Below are positions 1 to 5,278 of a DNA stretch of 5,291 nucleotides, in pieces. Source of the stretch: Clostridia bacterium (GTDB lineage: Bacteria > Bacillota > Clostridia > Christensenellales > CAG-314); assembly GCA_028710055.1 (NCBI GenBank), contig JAQUSX010000069.1, positions 1 to 5,291 on the forward strand. The letters are read 5' to 3'. Both the position numbers and the translations under genes were made by a program. Each line of letters starts with the position of its first letter. Position 1 is the first letter of the stretch. The notes under the pieces were generated by a model. That model saw only the letters and a program-made list of their open reading frames with translations. It ran no database searches and was not told where the DNA came from.

Positions 1-72
1 GAAGGGGCTCCCCTGCTAAGGGAGTAGTACGAGTGAATCGTAGCGAGAGTTCAAATCTCTCTTTCTCCGCCA
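1..72 (+). tRNA. tRNA-Ser (GCU), 3' part, cut by window edge
   Basis: This is the 3' portion of a serine tRNA reading AGC/AGU codons; the acceptor 5' strand and most of the D arm lie before the window. The anticodon stem is ctccc (8-12) paired with gggag (20-24) around the loop ctgctaa, with anticodon GCT at 15-17. A long variable arm, the mark of a class II tRNA, forms tacga (28-32) with tcgta (38-42) around a 5-base loop. The T stem gagag (45-49) pairs with ctctc (57-61) around ttcaaat. The 3' acceptor strand tttctcc (62-68) is followed by discriminator G69, as expected for tRNA-Ser, and an encoded CCA at 70-72. Anticodon and variable arm together make the identity secure. Confidence 0.96.
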
Positions 73-73
73 G

Positions 74-101
74 TTTTATAAGCGACCTAGTCGCAATAAA
101 A
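74..101 (+). other. Hairpin just behind the tRNA CCA end
   Basis: The bases gcgac (82-86) and gtcgc (90-94) form a perfect 5-bp GC-rich stem with a CTA loop. It can be extended, across a small AA/A internal loop, by ttttat (74-79) pairing with ataaaa (96-101). No T-run follows on either strand, so it does not look like an intrinsic terminator. It begins two bases after the CCA and shares its last few A residues with the next hairpin. It may help 3' processing of the tRNA precursor, or it may have no function; only the pairing is seen. Confidence 0.4.
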
Positions 102-127
102 AGAGTGTTAAAAGACACTCTTTTTTT
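98..127. terminator. Bidirectional intrinsic terminator between the tRNA and the Doc/Fic gene
   Basis: The stem aaaaagagtgt (98-108) pairs perfectly with acactcttttt (115-125) around a 6-base loop, and a T-run continues to 127 on the plus strand. Read on the minus strand the same hairpin also ends in a T-run. It lies 25 bases after the tRNA CCA and 7 bases past the stop codon of the minus-strand Doc/Fic gene, so it can end both convergent transcripts. Confidence 0.88.
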
Positions 128-134
128 ATTCAAT

Positions 135-1001
135 TTATTTATCTTTTAATCTTCTTAAAGGCATTTCAAACTGTTGAATAATTGTATATAAAGCATTATC
201 TCCATTAATTAAACTATTAAATGTTGGATATTCATCTATTAAGCCAAGACGATCAAAGGTGTCCCGTGCCATCCCTGCTTCAATAGGTCTAGTCCAACCA
301 TAGAATTTTACAATGTAAGAAAACTCTCTAATGTGCAGAAATACTTTTACTGTTCTTTTAAATTTAATTTTCGGGTTTTCAAGTTCAAATTCAACTCTAT
401 TTTTTTCTTTTAAAGATTGACAAAATTCTTTCATATTAATATTAAGATGAAAAGATCTATCTTTTTTTTCTGTTATTCTCCTTAAAATATAAGCTATTGT
501 CTCAATAATGGGATCGTCAGTTTTCTTAAATTTTTTATAGACATTACGATATTTTTCAGGTATTTTATTTTCTGCTATAGATTCAACAAGATTTTCAAAT
601 TCTTTAATTTCATGTATTGGATAATAGCCATATTCAGTCAATTGTTTTATTAAAATAAGAAGAGCTGTTCTTTTATTTCCATCATGAAAAGCATGATCTT
701 TAGTTAACCCAAAGAAAAGCGTGGCACAAATATGTAATGGATCCTTATATTTTATCTTTTCCCCATTTGAAACGATTTGGCGACATATAGCAGAATATAA
801 CAAGTTAGAATCTCGCACGCCTGCTAACATTTTTTCGCCAGGATAACCATTTAATTCATCAGTAAAATAATCTGCTAAAATATAATGAGCTTTTAAAACA
901 TCCTGTATATTTATATATGGCAAATTAATATCACTAATATTAGGATTTTTATTTACTGCATAATCATAATCATCTTTCAGTTCTTTTGGTAAATATTTCA
1001 T
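135..1001 (-). CDS. Doc/Fic-family protein with a long C-terminal extension (possible death-on-curing type toxin)
   Basis: This 288-residue soluble protein carries the Fic/Doc active-site motif HAFHDGNKR at residues 103-111, followed by TA. The Doc-type signature GVRDSNLL lies upstream (61-68), in a helix pattern usual for the death-on-curing group. In this family the motif histidine is catalytic. Lysine at 110, where AMPylating Fic proteins have glycine, is the form found in phage P1 Doc, which phosphorylates EF-Tu, so a kinase-like activity is possible but unproven. Doc itself is only about 126 residues. Here the Doc-like part spans roughly 25-145, and about 140 residues follow that I do not recognise. 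The start is supported by AAGGAG six bases before the ATG. The gene lies 40 bp downstream of the ABC exporter with no clear terminator between, so the two may be co-transcribed. No small antitoxin gene is adjacent, and I see no (S/T)xxxE(G/N) Fic self-inhibition motif. Base composition is markedly AT-rich relative to the genes further right. Confidence 0.87.
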   Translation of the reverse strand: MKYLPKELKDDYDYAVNKNPNISDINLPYINIQDVLKAHYILADYFTDELNGYPGEKMLAGVRDSNLLYSAICRQIVSNGEKIKYKDPLHICATLFFGLTKDHAFHDGNKRTALLILIKQLTEYGYYPIHEIKEFENLVESIAENKIPEKYRNVYKKFKKTDDPIIETIAYILRRITEKKDRSFHLNINMKEFCQSLKEKNRVEFELENPKIKFKRTVKVFLHIREFSYIVKFYGWTRPIEAGMARDTFDRLGLIDEYPTFNSLINGDNALYTIIQQFEMPLRRLKDK

Positions 1002-1007
1002 GCGTAA

Positions 1008-1013
1008 CTCCTT
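1008..1013 (-). promoter_or_regulatory. Ribosome binding site of the Doc/Fic gene
   Basis: On the minus strand AAGGAG sits six bases before the ATG at 1001. This fixes the start of the 288-residue frame. The 40-bp gap to the upstream exporter holds no convincing separate promoter, only a weak 6-bp inverted repeat (1014-1019 with 1030-1035). Confidence 0.8.
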
Positions 1014-1041
1014 AGATTTTTATTAATATAAATCTTATTTT

Positions 1042-2643
1042 TTAATTATTATCTAAAATTATCTTCTTTGCAAAAGTAAAGTCGGTTTTACTGGTATGCT
1101 CAATGAATATCACGGTTTTATGAGAAAAATCAGCATTTTTCAAAAATTCATTGAATATTTTAGACGTTTCTTTGTCCAATCCCGCTTGAAGCTCGTCAAG
1201 TATTAAAACCGACGAATCTTCATATCTTAACATAAATTTTATTATCAATAATTTTTTCCGCTGCCCGCCGGACAGATTTTCGCCGCCGCCTTGAATATCG
1301 TGAATATCGGCAAGATTTAACAGATTTATTAATTTTTCATATTGTTCATCCGAAATGTCTTTACCCGAAATAAGCGACATATAGTCTTTAATATTTCCGT
1401 CGGGGAAAATTTCGTCCTGTCCGCAATATAAAATTTGTTGATTGATAGCGCTTTGCGTATATTCGTTTATCATCTCGCCGTTAATTTTAATATCGCCGGA
1501 TTCCGCTGGATAAAGCCCCATCAATAATTTTAAAACGGTAGATTTTCCGCTTCCGTTAGCGCCTTCCAGTACGTAAAAACTGCCCGACTGCAAATTTGTT
1601 GTAAAATCTTTCAGCACGTAATCCTTGTTATATTTAAAACTAATATTTTCAAAAAAAATATTTTTTATTTCACCCAACGGTTTATTACCTTGTCTTGGCT
1701 TCAAGCGCAATAATTTTTCAGTATTAAATAGACTAATTTGTGCTTTAATGGCTTGAAATAAAATAGTTTCGGCTTTTTGACTTTGACTGATAATGATATT
1801 CGCAAGCATTGTAAAAAACACTAAGTTCACAATAGATTCGCCCGCAAAAGGCAACGCTAATATTGCTGAAAGGGCTATGCCGAAAACCGAATAATAGCCC
1901 GACGCTAGGTAAGTGAAAAAATAAATTTTGCTGTCGGCGGATTTTGCGGTTTTGATAAACTCTCCTATGCTTGCGGTTGTATTAGCTATGTAATGCTGCT
2001 GCAAGTTATTAGTCTGTATCAGTTGAACAGCTTCGACAAAGCTGTCAACATTATTGTTAACGGCTTTAAGCTGGATATTTTCTTTTTTCCCTGCCGTCGA
2101 GATAACTCTCCTTGAAAAAACGGATATGATAAAACCTAAAAAACTTGCCAAAAAAATAAATAAAGTTATTTTGTAATCAAAAAAAGTTGATAATAAAAGA
2201 GCGGCAAAAATCGTTACCAAACAACTTATCAGAGTCGGAATGTAATATCCTACCACCCTAAAAATTTCAAGATTATCATAGTACATAATGTGCTTTATAT
2301 TATTTGCGCCAATATTATCTAAATCGGTAAAAGAAGATTTCGATATGGCAGTCATCATTCTTTCGGACAAATTCGCAATATATTTTCCGCCGAAATCGTC
2401 CAAAGTTCTATTCCAAAGCACGGTTATGAGATTAATTATCATATACAGCGCAAAAAAAATTAAGATGCCGAGACAAAAATATAATAAGTTGAACGATCCG
2501 CTGTTAAAATTTATAAAAATCCGCGTCGCGTAAGGTAAAAAAGTTAATAGCGCCGTACTAAATATTATAAGTAAAAAAGAAATGAAGAAGCTTTTTTTGA
2601 ACCTCGTTAGCGCATCGTTAAAATACTTAAACGTTAATTTCAT
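1042..2643 (-). CDS. ABC exporter half-transporter (fused membrane and ATPase domains)
   Basis: The protein is a type IV-fold ABC exporter subunit, membrane domain first and ATPase last, expected to work as a homodimer in the cytoplasmic membrane. Residue numbers count from the start chosen here (533 residues). Hydrophobic stretches at about 19-39, 53-77, 134-152, 158-176, 240-264 and 270-287 make the usual six spans. The ATPase is complete: Walker A GANGSGKST (361-369), Q-loop Gln409, signature LSGGQ (457-461), Walker B ending in Asp483 with catalytic Glu484, D-loop AGLD (487-490) and H-loop His516. Nothing is truncated. The frame is open for nine more codons to an ATG at 2670, but that ATG has no ribosome binding site and lies inside the predicted promoter. 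The ATG at 2643 has GAGGTGG just before it, so I chose it. The substrate is unknown: no peptidase domain, peptide precursor or modification gene is nearby. It is divergent from the PadR operon and upstream of the Doc/Fic gene. Confidence 0.93.
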   Translation of the reverse strand: MKLTFKYFNDALTRFKKSFFISFLLIIFSTALLTFLPYATRIFINFNSGSFNLLYFCLGILIFFALYMIINLITVLWNRTLDDFGGKYIANLSERMMTAISKSSFTDLDNIGANNIKHIMYYDNLEIFRVVGYYIPTLISCLVTIFAALLLSTFFDYKITLFIFLASFLGFIISVFSRRVISTAGKKENIQLKAVNNNVDSFVEAVQLIQTNNLQQHYIANTTASIGEFIKTAKSADSKIYFFTYLASGYYSVFGIALSAILALPFAGESIVNLVFFTMLANIIISQSQKAETILFQAIKAQISLFNTEKLLRLKPRQGNKPLGEIKNIFFENISFKYNKDYVLKDFTTNLQSGSFYVLEGANGSGKSTVLKLLMGLYPAESGDIKINGEMINEYTQSAINQQILYCGQDEIFPDGNIKDYMSLISGKDISDEQYEKLINLLNLADIHDIQGGGENLSGGQRKKLLIIKFMLRYEDSSVLILDELQAGLDKETSKIFNEFLKNADFSHKTVIFIEHTSKTDFTFAKKIILDNN

Positions 2644-2660
2644 ATCCACCTCGAAAACGT

Positions 2661-2689
2661 AAGATAACATAAAATTTTCGTGCTGTCAA
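2661..2689 (-). promoter_or_regulatory. Sigma70-type promoter of the ABC exporter
   Basis: On the minus strand there is a perfect -35 box TTGACA (2689-2684) and a -10 box TATCTT (2666-2661, four of six consensus bases), 17 bases apart. Transcription would begin at about 2654-2656, leaving a leader of roughly a dozen bases that holds little beyond the GAGGTGG ribosome binding site of the ATG at 2643. The upstream in-frame ATG at 2670 falls inside the promoter spacer and would not be in this mRNA. The PadR-like palindrome is not repeated here. Confidence 0.65.
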
Positions 2690-2815
2690 TACAGATTTAT
2701 AAAAAAATATTTGCCACGTACAAAATAGAACGTAATTATTACAAAGCTTTGCTTATAAAAATGGTTAATCTTTATGATGCGTGAAATTTTTATTTTTTTG
2801 TAAAAGTTTTTTTGT

Positions 2816-2846
2816 TCGTCAAATATACGATTGTTTCTCGTCAAAT
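2816..2846 (+). repeat. Pair of 9-bp direct repeats upstream of the PadR promoter
   Basis: TCGTCAAAT occurs at 2816-2824 and again at 2838-2846, exactly 22 bases apart, about two turns of the helix, so both copies face the same side of the DNA. They end 25 bases before the -35 box. Tandem half-sites with this phasing can be activator sites, but in such AT-rich DNA chance is a real alternative. The rest of the 2690-2871 spacer is A/T-rich with only a 10-bp palindrome CAAAGCTTTG at 2742-2751. Confidence 0.35.
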
Positions 2847-2871
2847 TTTAAAAAAAATATTTAAAAAATGA

Positions 2872-2900
2872 TTGACATACTATGTATTGTATAGTATTAT
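2872..2900 (+). promoter_or_regulatory. Sigma70-type promoter of the PadR/HAAS/DUF4097 operon
   Basis: The -35 box TTGACA (2872-2877) matches consensus fully and the -10 box TATTAT (2895-2900) matches five of six bases, with an optimal 17-base spacer. The start of transcription should fall near 2906-2908, directly before the GGAGGT ribosome binding site, so the leader is very short. Such a strong core promoter suggests that the operon is held down by a repressor, which fits the palindrome lying inside it. Confidence 0.85.
2877..2897. promoter_or_regulatory. Palindromic operator, probable PadR autoregulation site
   Basis: A perfect inverted repeat, ATACTAT (2877-2883) and ATAGTAT (2891-2897) with a 7-base centre, starts on the last base of the -35 box and runs into the -10 box. 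PadR-family regulators bind dyad sites as dimers and commonly repress their own promoters. A dimer here would block RNA polymerase. That the site binds this PadR is inference from position and symmetry. Confidence 0.75.
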
Positions 2901-2907
2901 GCATCAC

Positions 2908-2913
2908 GGAGGT
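2908..2913 (+). promoter_or_regulatory. Ribosome binding site of the PadR gene
   Basis: GGAGGT lies five bases before the ATG at 2919, close to the ideal Shine-Dalgarno sequence and spacing, and fixes the start of the regulator. Confidence 0.85.
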
Positions 2914-2918
2914 ACTGA

Positions 2919-3227
2919 ATGGATACGCAATTAAAAAAAGGCTTGCTCGATATATGCGTTTTGGCGGAGCTAAAAAGTCAGGACAGTTACGGCTATCAAA
3001 TAATAAAAGACCTTTCCCCTATTATTGAAATATCCGAATCTACGCTATATCCGATATTAAAAAGATTGGAGGAGCGCGACTGCCTTACCACATATTCGCT
3101 GGAGCATGACGGCAGACTGCGCCGATATTATAAAATCACTCAAACAGGCAAAGAAAAAATAGAAGAATTTTGTCAAGAGTGGAAAACTATTAGTGATGTA
3201 ATAAATTTTATTAGAGGTGTCAAATGA
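2919..3227 (+). CDS. PadR-family transcriptional regulator
   Basis: This 102-residue protein is a short PadR-type (subfamily 1) winged-helix repressor, essentially one DNA-binding domain with a short C-terminal dimerisation helix. Visible landmarks are the N-terminal KKGLLDICVLAEL helix (6-18), the SYGYQI segment (23-28), the recognition helix around SESTLYPILKRLEE (39-52) and the beta wing with GRLRRYYKIT (65-74). The last helix runs from about 76 to 100. Length is normal for the small PadR subfamily. It is first in an operon and overlaps the next gene by four bases. The promoter in front carries a perfect palindrome, so autorepression is likely. In related loci such regulators precede DUF1700 and DUF4097 genes, and the inducing signal is generally not known. 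Family assignment is firm; the ligand or partner cannot be told from sequence. Confidence 0.95.
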   Translation: MDTQLKKGLLDICVLAELKSQDSYGYQIIKDLSPIIEISESTLYPILKRLEERDCLTTYSLEHDGRLRRYYKITQTGKEKIEEFCQEWKTISDVINFIRGVK

Positions 3228-3793
3228 ACAAACAAGAATTTATGACCTATCTTACGCAAAAACTTCATCGTTTTGATTACAAAGACGTACAAGACGCGCT
3301 AATGTATTACGATGAAATAATTGAAGATAAAATACGCGACGGAATGAGCGAAGAACAAGCGGTGGCGTCTTTGGGCAACCCAAAGGATATCGTTGCGGAA
3401 ACCGCGTCGGAGATGGTCTCGGGTAACAAAGCAAAGAGCCCCGCGCGCGGATTGTTTTTACTGCTCGGAACAATACTTTCACCCGTGCTTTTACCGTTAT
3501 TTATCGTAGTAATTACGCTTTATTTCGTAATTTTCGTCGTATGGATTTCCCTTGTCATTGCTTTTGGAGCGTCCGCGTTGGGAGTACTGGTCGGCGGATT
3601 TGTTGCCGTGTTTACCTTTAGCGACATAGGTACGGGAATAGGTGTTTTGGGTCTATCGCTAATCGCATTCGTTGTGCTTGCTGTCTTATGCGCCGCAACG
3701 GCAAAATACGGCAAAGATTTTATAAATCTCATTACCGTAAAACTAATAAGAAAATTATCGAAAAAAACTAAAAAAGAGGAAATAATAGAATGA
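3224..3793 (+). CDS. DUF1700 (HAAS domain) membrane protein
   Basis: This 189-residue protein has an N-terminal helical, cytoplasmic domain (about 1-65) of the DUF1700/HAAS type. It opens with MNKQEFMTYL and contains the characteristic YYDEIIEDKIRDGMSEEQAV helix pair (28-47) and the SLGNPKDIV turn (49-57). A very hydrophobic half follows with spans at about 77-110 (probably two), 112-131 and 137-159, then a strongly basic tail (about 172-184) that should lie in the cytoplasm. Translation is coupled to PadR: the ATG at 3224 overlaps the PadR stop as ATGA, with AGAGG six bases ahead. HAAS proteins recur beside PadR regulators, and a role in passing a membrane signal to PadR or to the DUF4097 partner is an inference from that pairing. 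No enzyme motif is visible. Confidence 0.9.
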   Translation: MNKQEFMTYLTQKLHRFDYKDVQDALMYYDEIIEDKIRDGMSEEQAVASLGNPKDIVAETASEMVSGNKAKSPARGLFLLLGTILSPVLLPLFIVVITLYFVIFVVWISLVIAFGASALGVLVGGFVAVFTFSDIGTGIGVLGLSLIAFVVLAVLCAATAKYGKDFINLITVKLIRKLSKKTKKEEIIE

Positions 3794-4674
3794 AAAAAGT
3801 TATTTTAATAATTATTATTACGATATTTTCGTTAGGAGTAATCCTGGCGGGAACCGGACTGATATTAACTAACGGCGATTTTAGCAAAGCGTTTCAAGCC
3901 GACGTGCGAACCGAAAAAACTGTCGACGAAACCCGTGTTGTCACGTCGCTCAAACTAAGTATATCTGCGGATAACGTGGATTTTTACCCTTCGACTGACG
4001 GCTTATTGCATATCGAATACTGGGACAGCGAAAAAACTCCTTATGTCTATACTTACCTTAACGGCGTGGCGGAGTTAAAACAAACGACGAGTTTTTCATG
4101 GTTTAGTTTTGGCGGTTTTGTCATCAAAACCGTAAAAGTATACGTACCCGCCAGCTTGTCCGACACTCTTACCGTTTCACTCGCGTCAGGCAATTTGCAT
4201 AATTACGGCAGCGTTTTGAATGTGGAAACTGTAAATATCAATATAAGCAGCGGCAATGTAAATTTTGACAATATCACAGCTGAAGATATTTATGTCAATA
4301 TGTCAAGCGGCTATTTTAATATATCAAATTGTCAAATAAACGATACCCTCGATATCAAATTATCAAGCGGCGGCGTAGATTTGCAGGACAGTTACGTAAA
4401 AACGCTTAAAACCTTTATCAGCAGCGGCGACGTTTCGTCCAGCGGATTGGAAACGACCGCAGTGAATATGACAACTTCCAGCGGAGACGTTGATTTGCAT
4501 TTAGTAGGCGAAGCGCAAGATTACACAATGAATTTGACCACAAGTAGCGGCAAAATCACAATAGAAGGCGCGGGAACATCCATAAAAACGCAAGATCAGC
4601 TTCAATGGGGTGACGGCGAATACAATATTATTTGCAGAACTTCCAGCGGAAATATAAGAATTTATTTTGATTAG
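3790..4674 (+). CDS. Membrane-anchored DUF4097 beta-repeat protein
   Basis: This 294-residue protein has one N-terminal hydrophobic segment (about 4-27) after MKK. No cysteine follows, so it is probably an uncleaved membrane anchor rather than a lipoprotein, with the rest outside the cell. From about residue 50 the chain is predicted beta strand and becomes repetitive: (A/S)SG motifs at 132-134, 153-155, 172-174, 192-194, 211-213, 230-232, 252-254 and 285-287. The 19-22 residue spacing is that expected of a beta-solenoid or stacked beta-sheet fold, and the family is annotated as a beta strand repeat protein. Its biochemical role is not known. It is the last gene of the PadR operon, overlapping the HAAS gene by ATGA, with AGAGGA nine bases before the ATG and a strong terminator 16 bases after the stop. 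No catalytic residues stand out; binding or scaffolding at the cell surface is a guess. Confidence 0.92.
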   Translation: MKKVILIIIITIFSLGVILAGTGLILTNGDFSKAFQADVRTEKTVDETRVVTSLKLSISADNVDFYPSTDGLLHIEYWDSEKTPYVYTYLNGVAELKQTTSFSWFSFGGFVIKTVKVYVPASLSDTLTVSLASGNLHNYGSVLNVETVNINISSGNVNFDNITAEDIYVNMSSGYFNISNCQINDTLDIKLSSGGVDLQDSYVKTLKTFISSGDVSSSGLETTAVNMTTSSGDVDLHLVGEAQDYTMNLTTSSGKITIEGAGTSIKTQDQLQWGDGEYNIICRTSSGNIRIYFD

Positions 4675-4690
4675 AAATAAAAAGAAAAAC

Positions 4691-4720
4691 AAAACCGTAT
4701 TCAATCGAATACGGTTTTTT
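4691..4720. terminator. Strong bidirectional terminator between DUF4097 and zinc-ribbon genes
   Basis: AAAACCGTATTC (4691-4702) pairs perfectly with GAATACGGTTTT (4707-4718) around the loop AATC, and the plus strand ends in six T. On the minus strand the stem is followed by a T-rich stretch (complement of 4675-4690), so it can also stop the convergent zinc-ribbon gene, whose stop codon lies at 4778-4780. The 57 bases between the hairpin and that stop hold nothing else I can identify. Confidence 0.92.
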
Positions 4721-4777
4721 GTATGTAACTTAATTTAATCTTATATTTCAATTCGAGCAGATATTCGGTAATAATTA

Positions 4778-5263
4778 TTAAAGTTTTGTTCCGCATTTTT
4801 TGCAGTATTCGGAAGAAATATCATTGATTTCACCGCAGTTAGAGCAGGTTTTTCTGACGCTTCTTCCGCATTTTGAACAGAAAATCTCGTCGGCTTCTAT
4901 TGTACTGCCGCACTCGCAGCGGTCGTTTATCGATTTGTCTACGAATTTTGCCGTTTCACCGCCGATTAAAATAGATAAACCAAGTTTTGCTATCGTTACG
5001 CCTAACCCGCCTAAACATCCGCAAGGCACAAACAATATGAAAGGCACAATCACACGAGCCGTAATTCCACTTCCGACAGTAGTAGTAACGCCTCCTACCA
5101 CAAAAAGAGTAAAGCAGACGAATACTCCGACGAAACCAACAACTGCCATTACTAAACCCCATTTTATAAGCTGCTTTCTCAACACTTTTGCTTTTTCCTG
5201 TGTCGCAAAATCCGCAACATCCGCGTTCAGCTTTTTAATTTCATCTGTCAGCTGTTTAAACAT
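4778..5263 (-). CDS. Small membrane protein with two C-terminal zinc ribbons
   Basis: This 161-residue protein begins with a charged, probably helical segment (1-33). Two hydrophobic regions follow, at about 34-57 and 68-100, the second with a Gly-rich CGCLGGLG section. The tail carries eight cysteines in two ribbons: Cys116, 118, 129, 132 (CxC-x10-CxxC) and Cys140, 143, 154, 157 (CxxC-x10-CxxC). Each set can bind one zinc ion. If there are two spans, both the helical N-terminus and the ribbons face the cytoplasm. Such double zinc-ribbon tails are common in uncharacterised Bacillota membrane proteins; the function is unknown. GGAGGG lies nine bases before the chosen ATG. A second ATG four bases upstream, in another frame, reads only Met-Asn-Val before a stop. 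The promoter lies beyond the window. Confidence 0.87.
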   Translation of the reverse strand: MFKQLTDEIKKLNADVADFATQEKAKVLRKQLIKWGLVMAVVGFVGVFVCFTLFVVGGVTTTVGSGITARVIVPFILFVPCGCLGGLGVTIAKLGLSILIGGETAKFVDKSINDRCECGSTIEADEIFCSKCGRSVRKTCSNCGEINDISSEYCKKCGTKL

Positions 5264-5272
5264 TCATTTAAT

Positions 5273-5278
5273 CCCTCC
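5273..5278 (-). promoter_or_regulatory. Ribosome binding site of the zinc-ribbon gene, serving two overlapping ATGs
   Basis: On the minus strand GGAGGG stands five bases before an ATG at 5267 and nine before the in-frame ATG at 5263. The nearer ATG opens a three-codon frame (ATG AAT GTT TAA) that overlaps the true start, so the optimal spacing belongs to the wrong frame. The 161-residue protein therefore needs the 9-base spacing or re-initiation. Confidence 0.6.

Noticed and set aside
45..72. tRNA-Ser 3' end as an attachment site of a mobile element
   Set aside because: No second copy of this sequence and no integrase gene lies in the window, so I do not annotate an attachment site.
82..94. 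GCGAC-CTA-GTCGC hairpin as a terminator of the tRNA
   Set aside because: No T-run follows on either strand; the hairpin at 98-127 is the convincing terminator.
1014..1035. Inverted repeat agattt/aaatct between exporter and Doc/Fic gene as a terminator
   Set aside because: The stem has only six A/T-rich pairs with a 10-base loop, and on the minus strand it runs into the ribosome binding site rather than a T-run.
2288..2533. 81-codon open frame on the plus strand
   Set aside because: It lies wholly antisense within the membrane domain of the exporter, has no ribosome binding site that I can see and resembles no protein family.
3252..3732. Two minus-strand open frames (76 and 70 codons) opposite the HAAS gene
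   Set aside because: They mirror a well-supported coding frame, lack ribosome binding sites and have no recognisable domains.
4180..4660. Repeated agcagcggc/tcaagcggc DNA segments as a CRISPR-like or tandem DNA repeat
   Set aside because: The similarity is short and explained by codons for the recurring Ser-Ser-Gly turns of the DUF4097 protein; intervals are codon-multiple and the rest diverges.
4501..4704. 67-codon minus-strand frame opposite the end of the DUF4097 gene
   Set aside because: It starts within the terminator hairpin and is antisense to a clear beta-repeat gene; a shadow frame.
4956..5162. 68-codon minus-strand frame inside the zinc-ribbon gene
   Set aside because: It is an alternate frame of the same strand within a gene that has a good start and cysteine motifs; no independent support.
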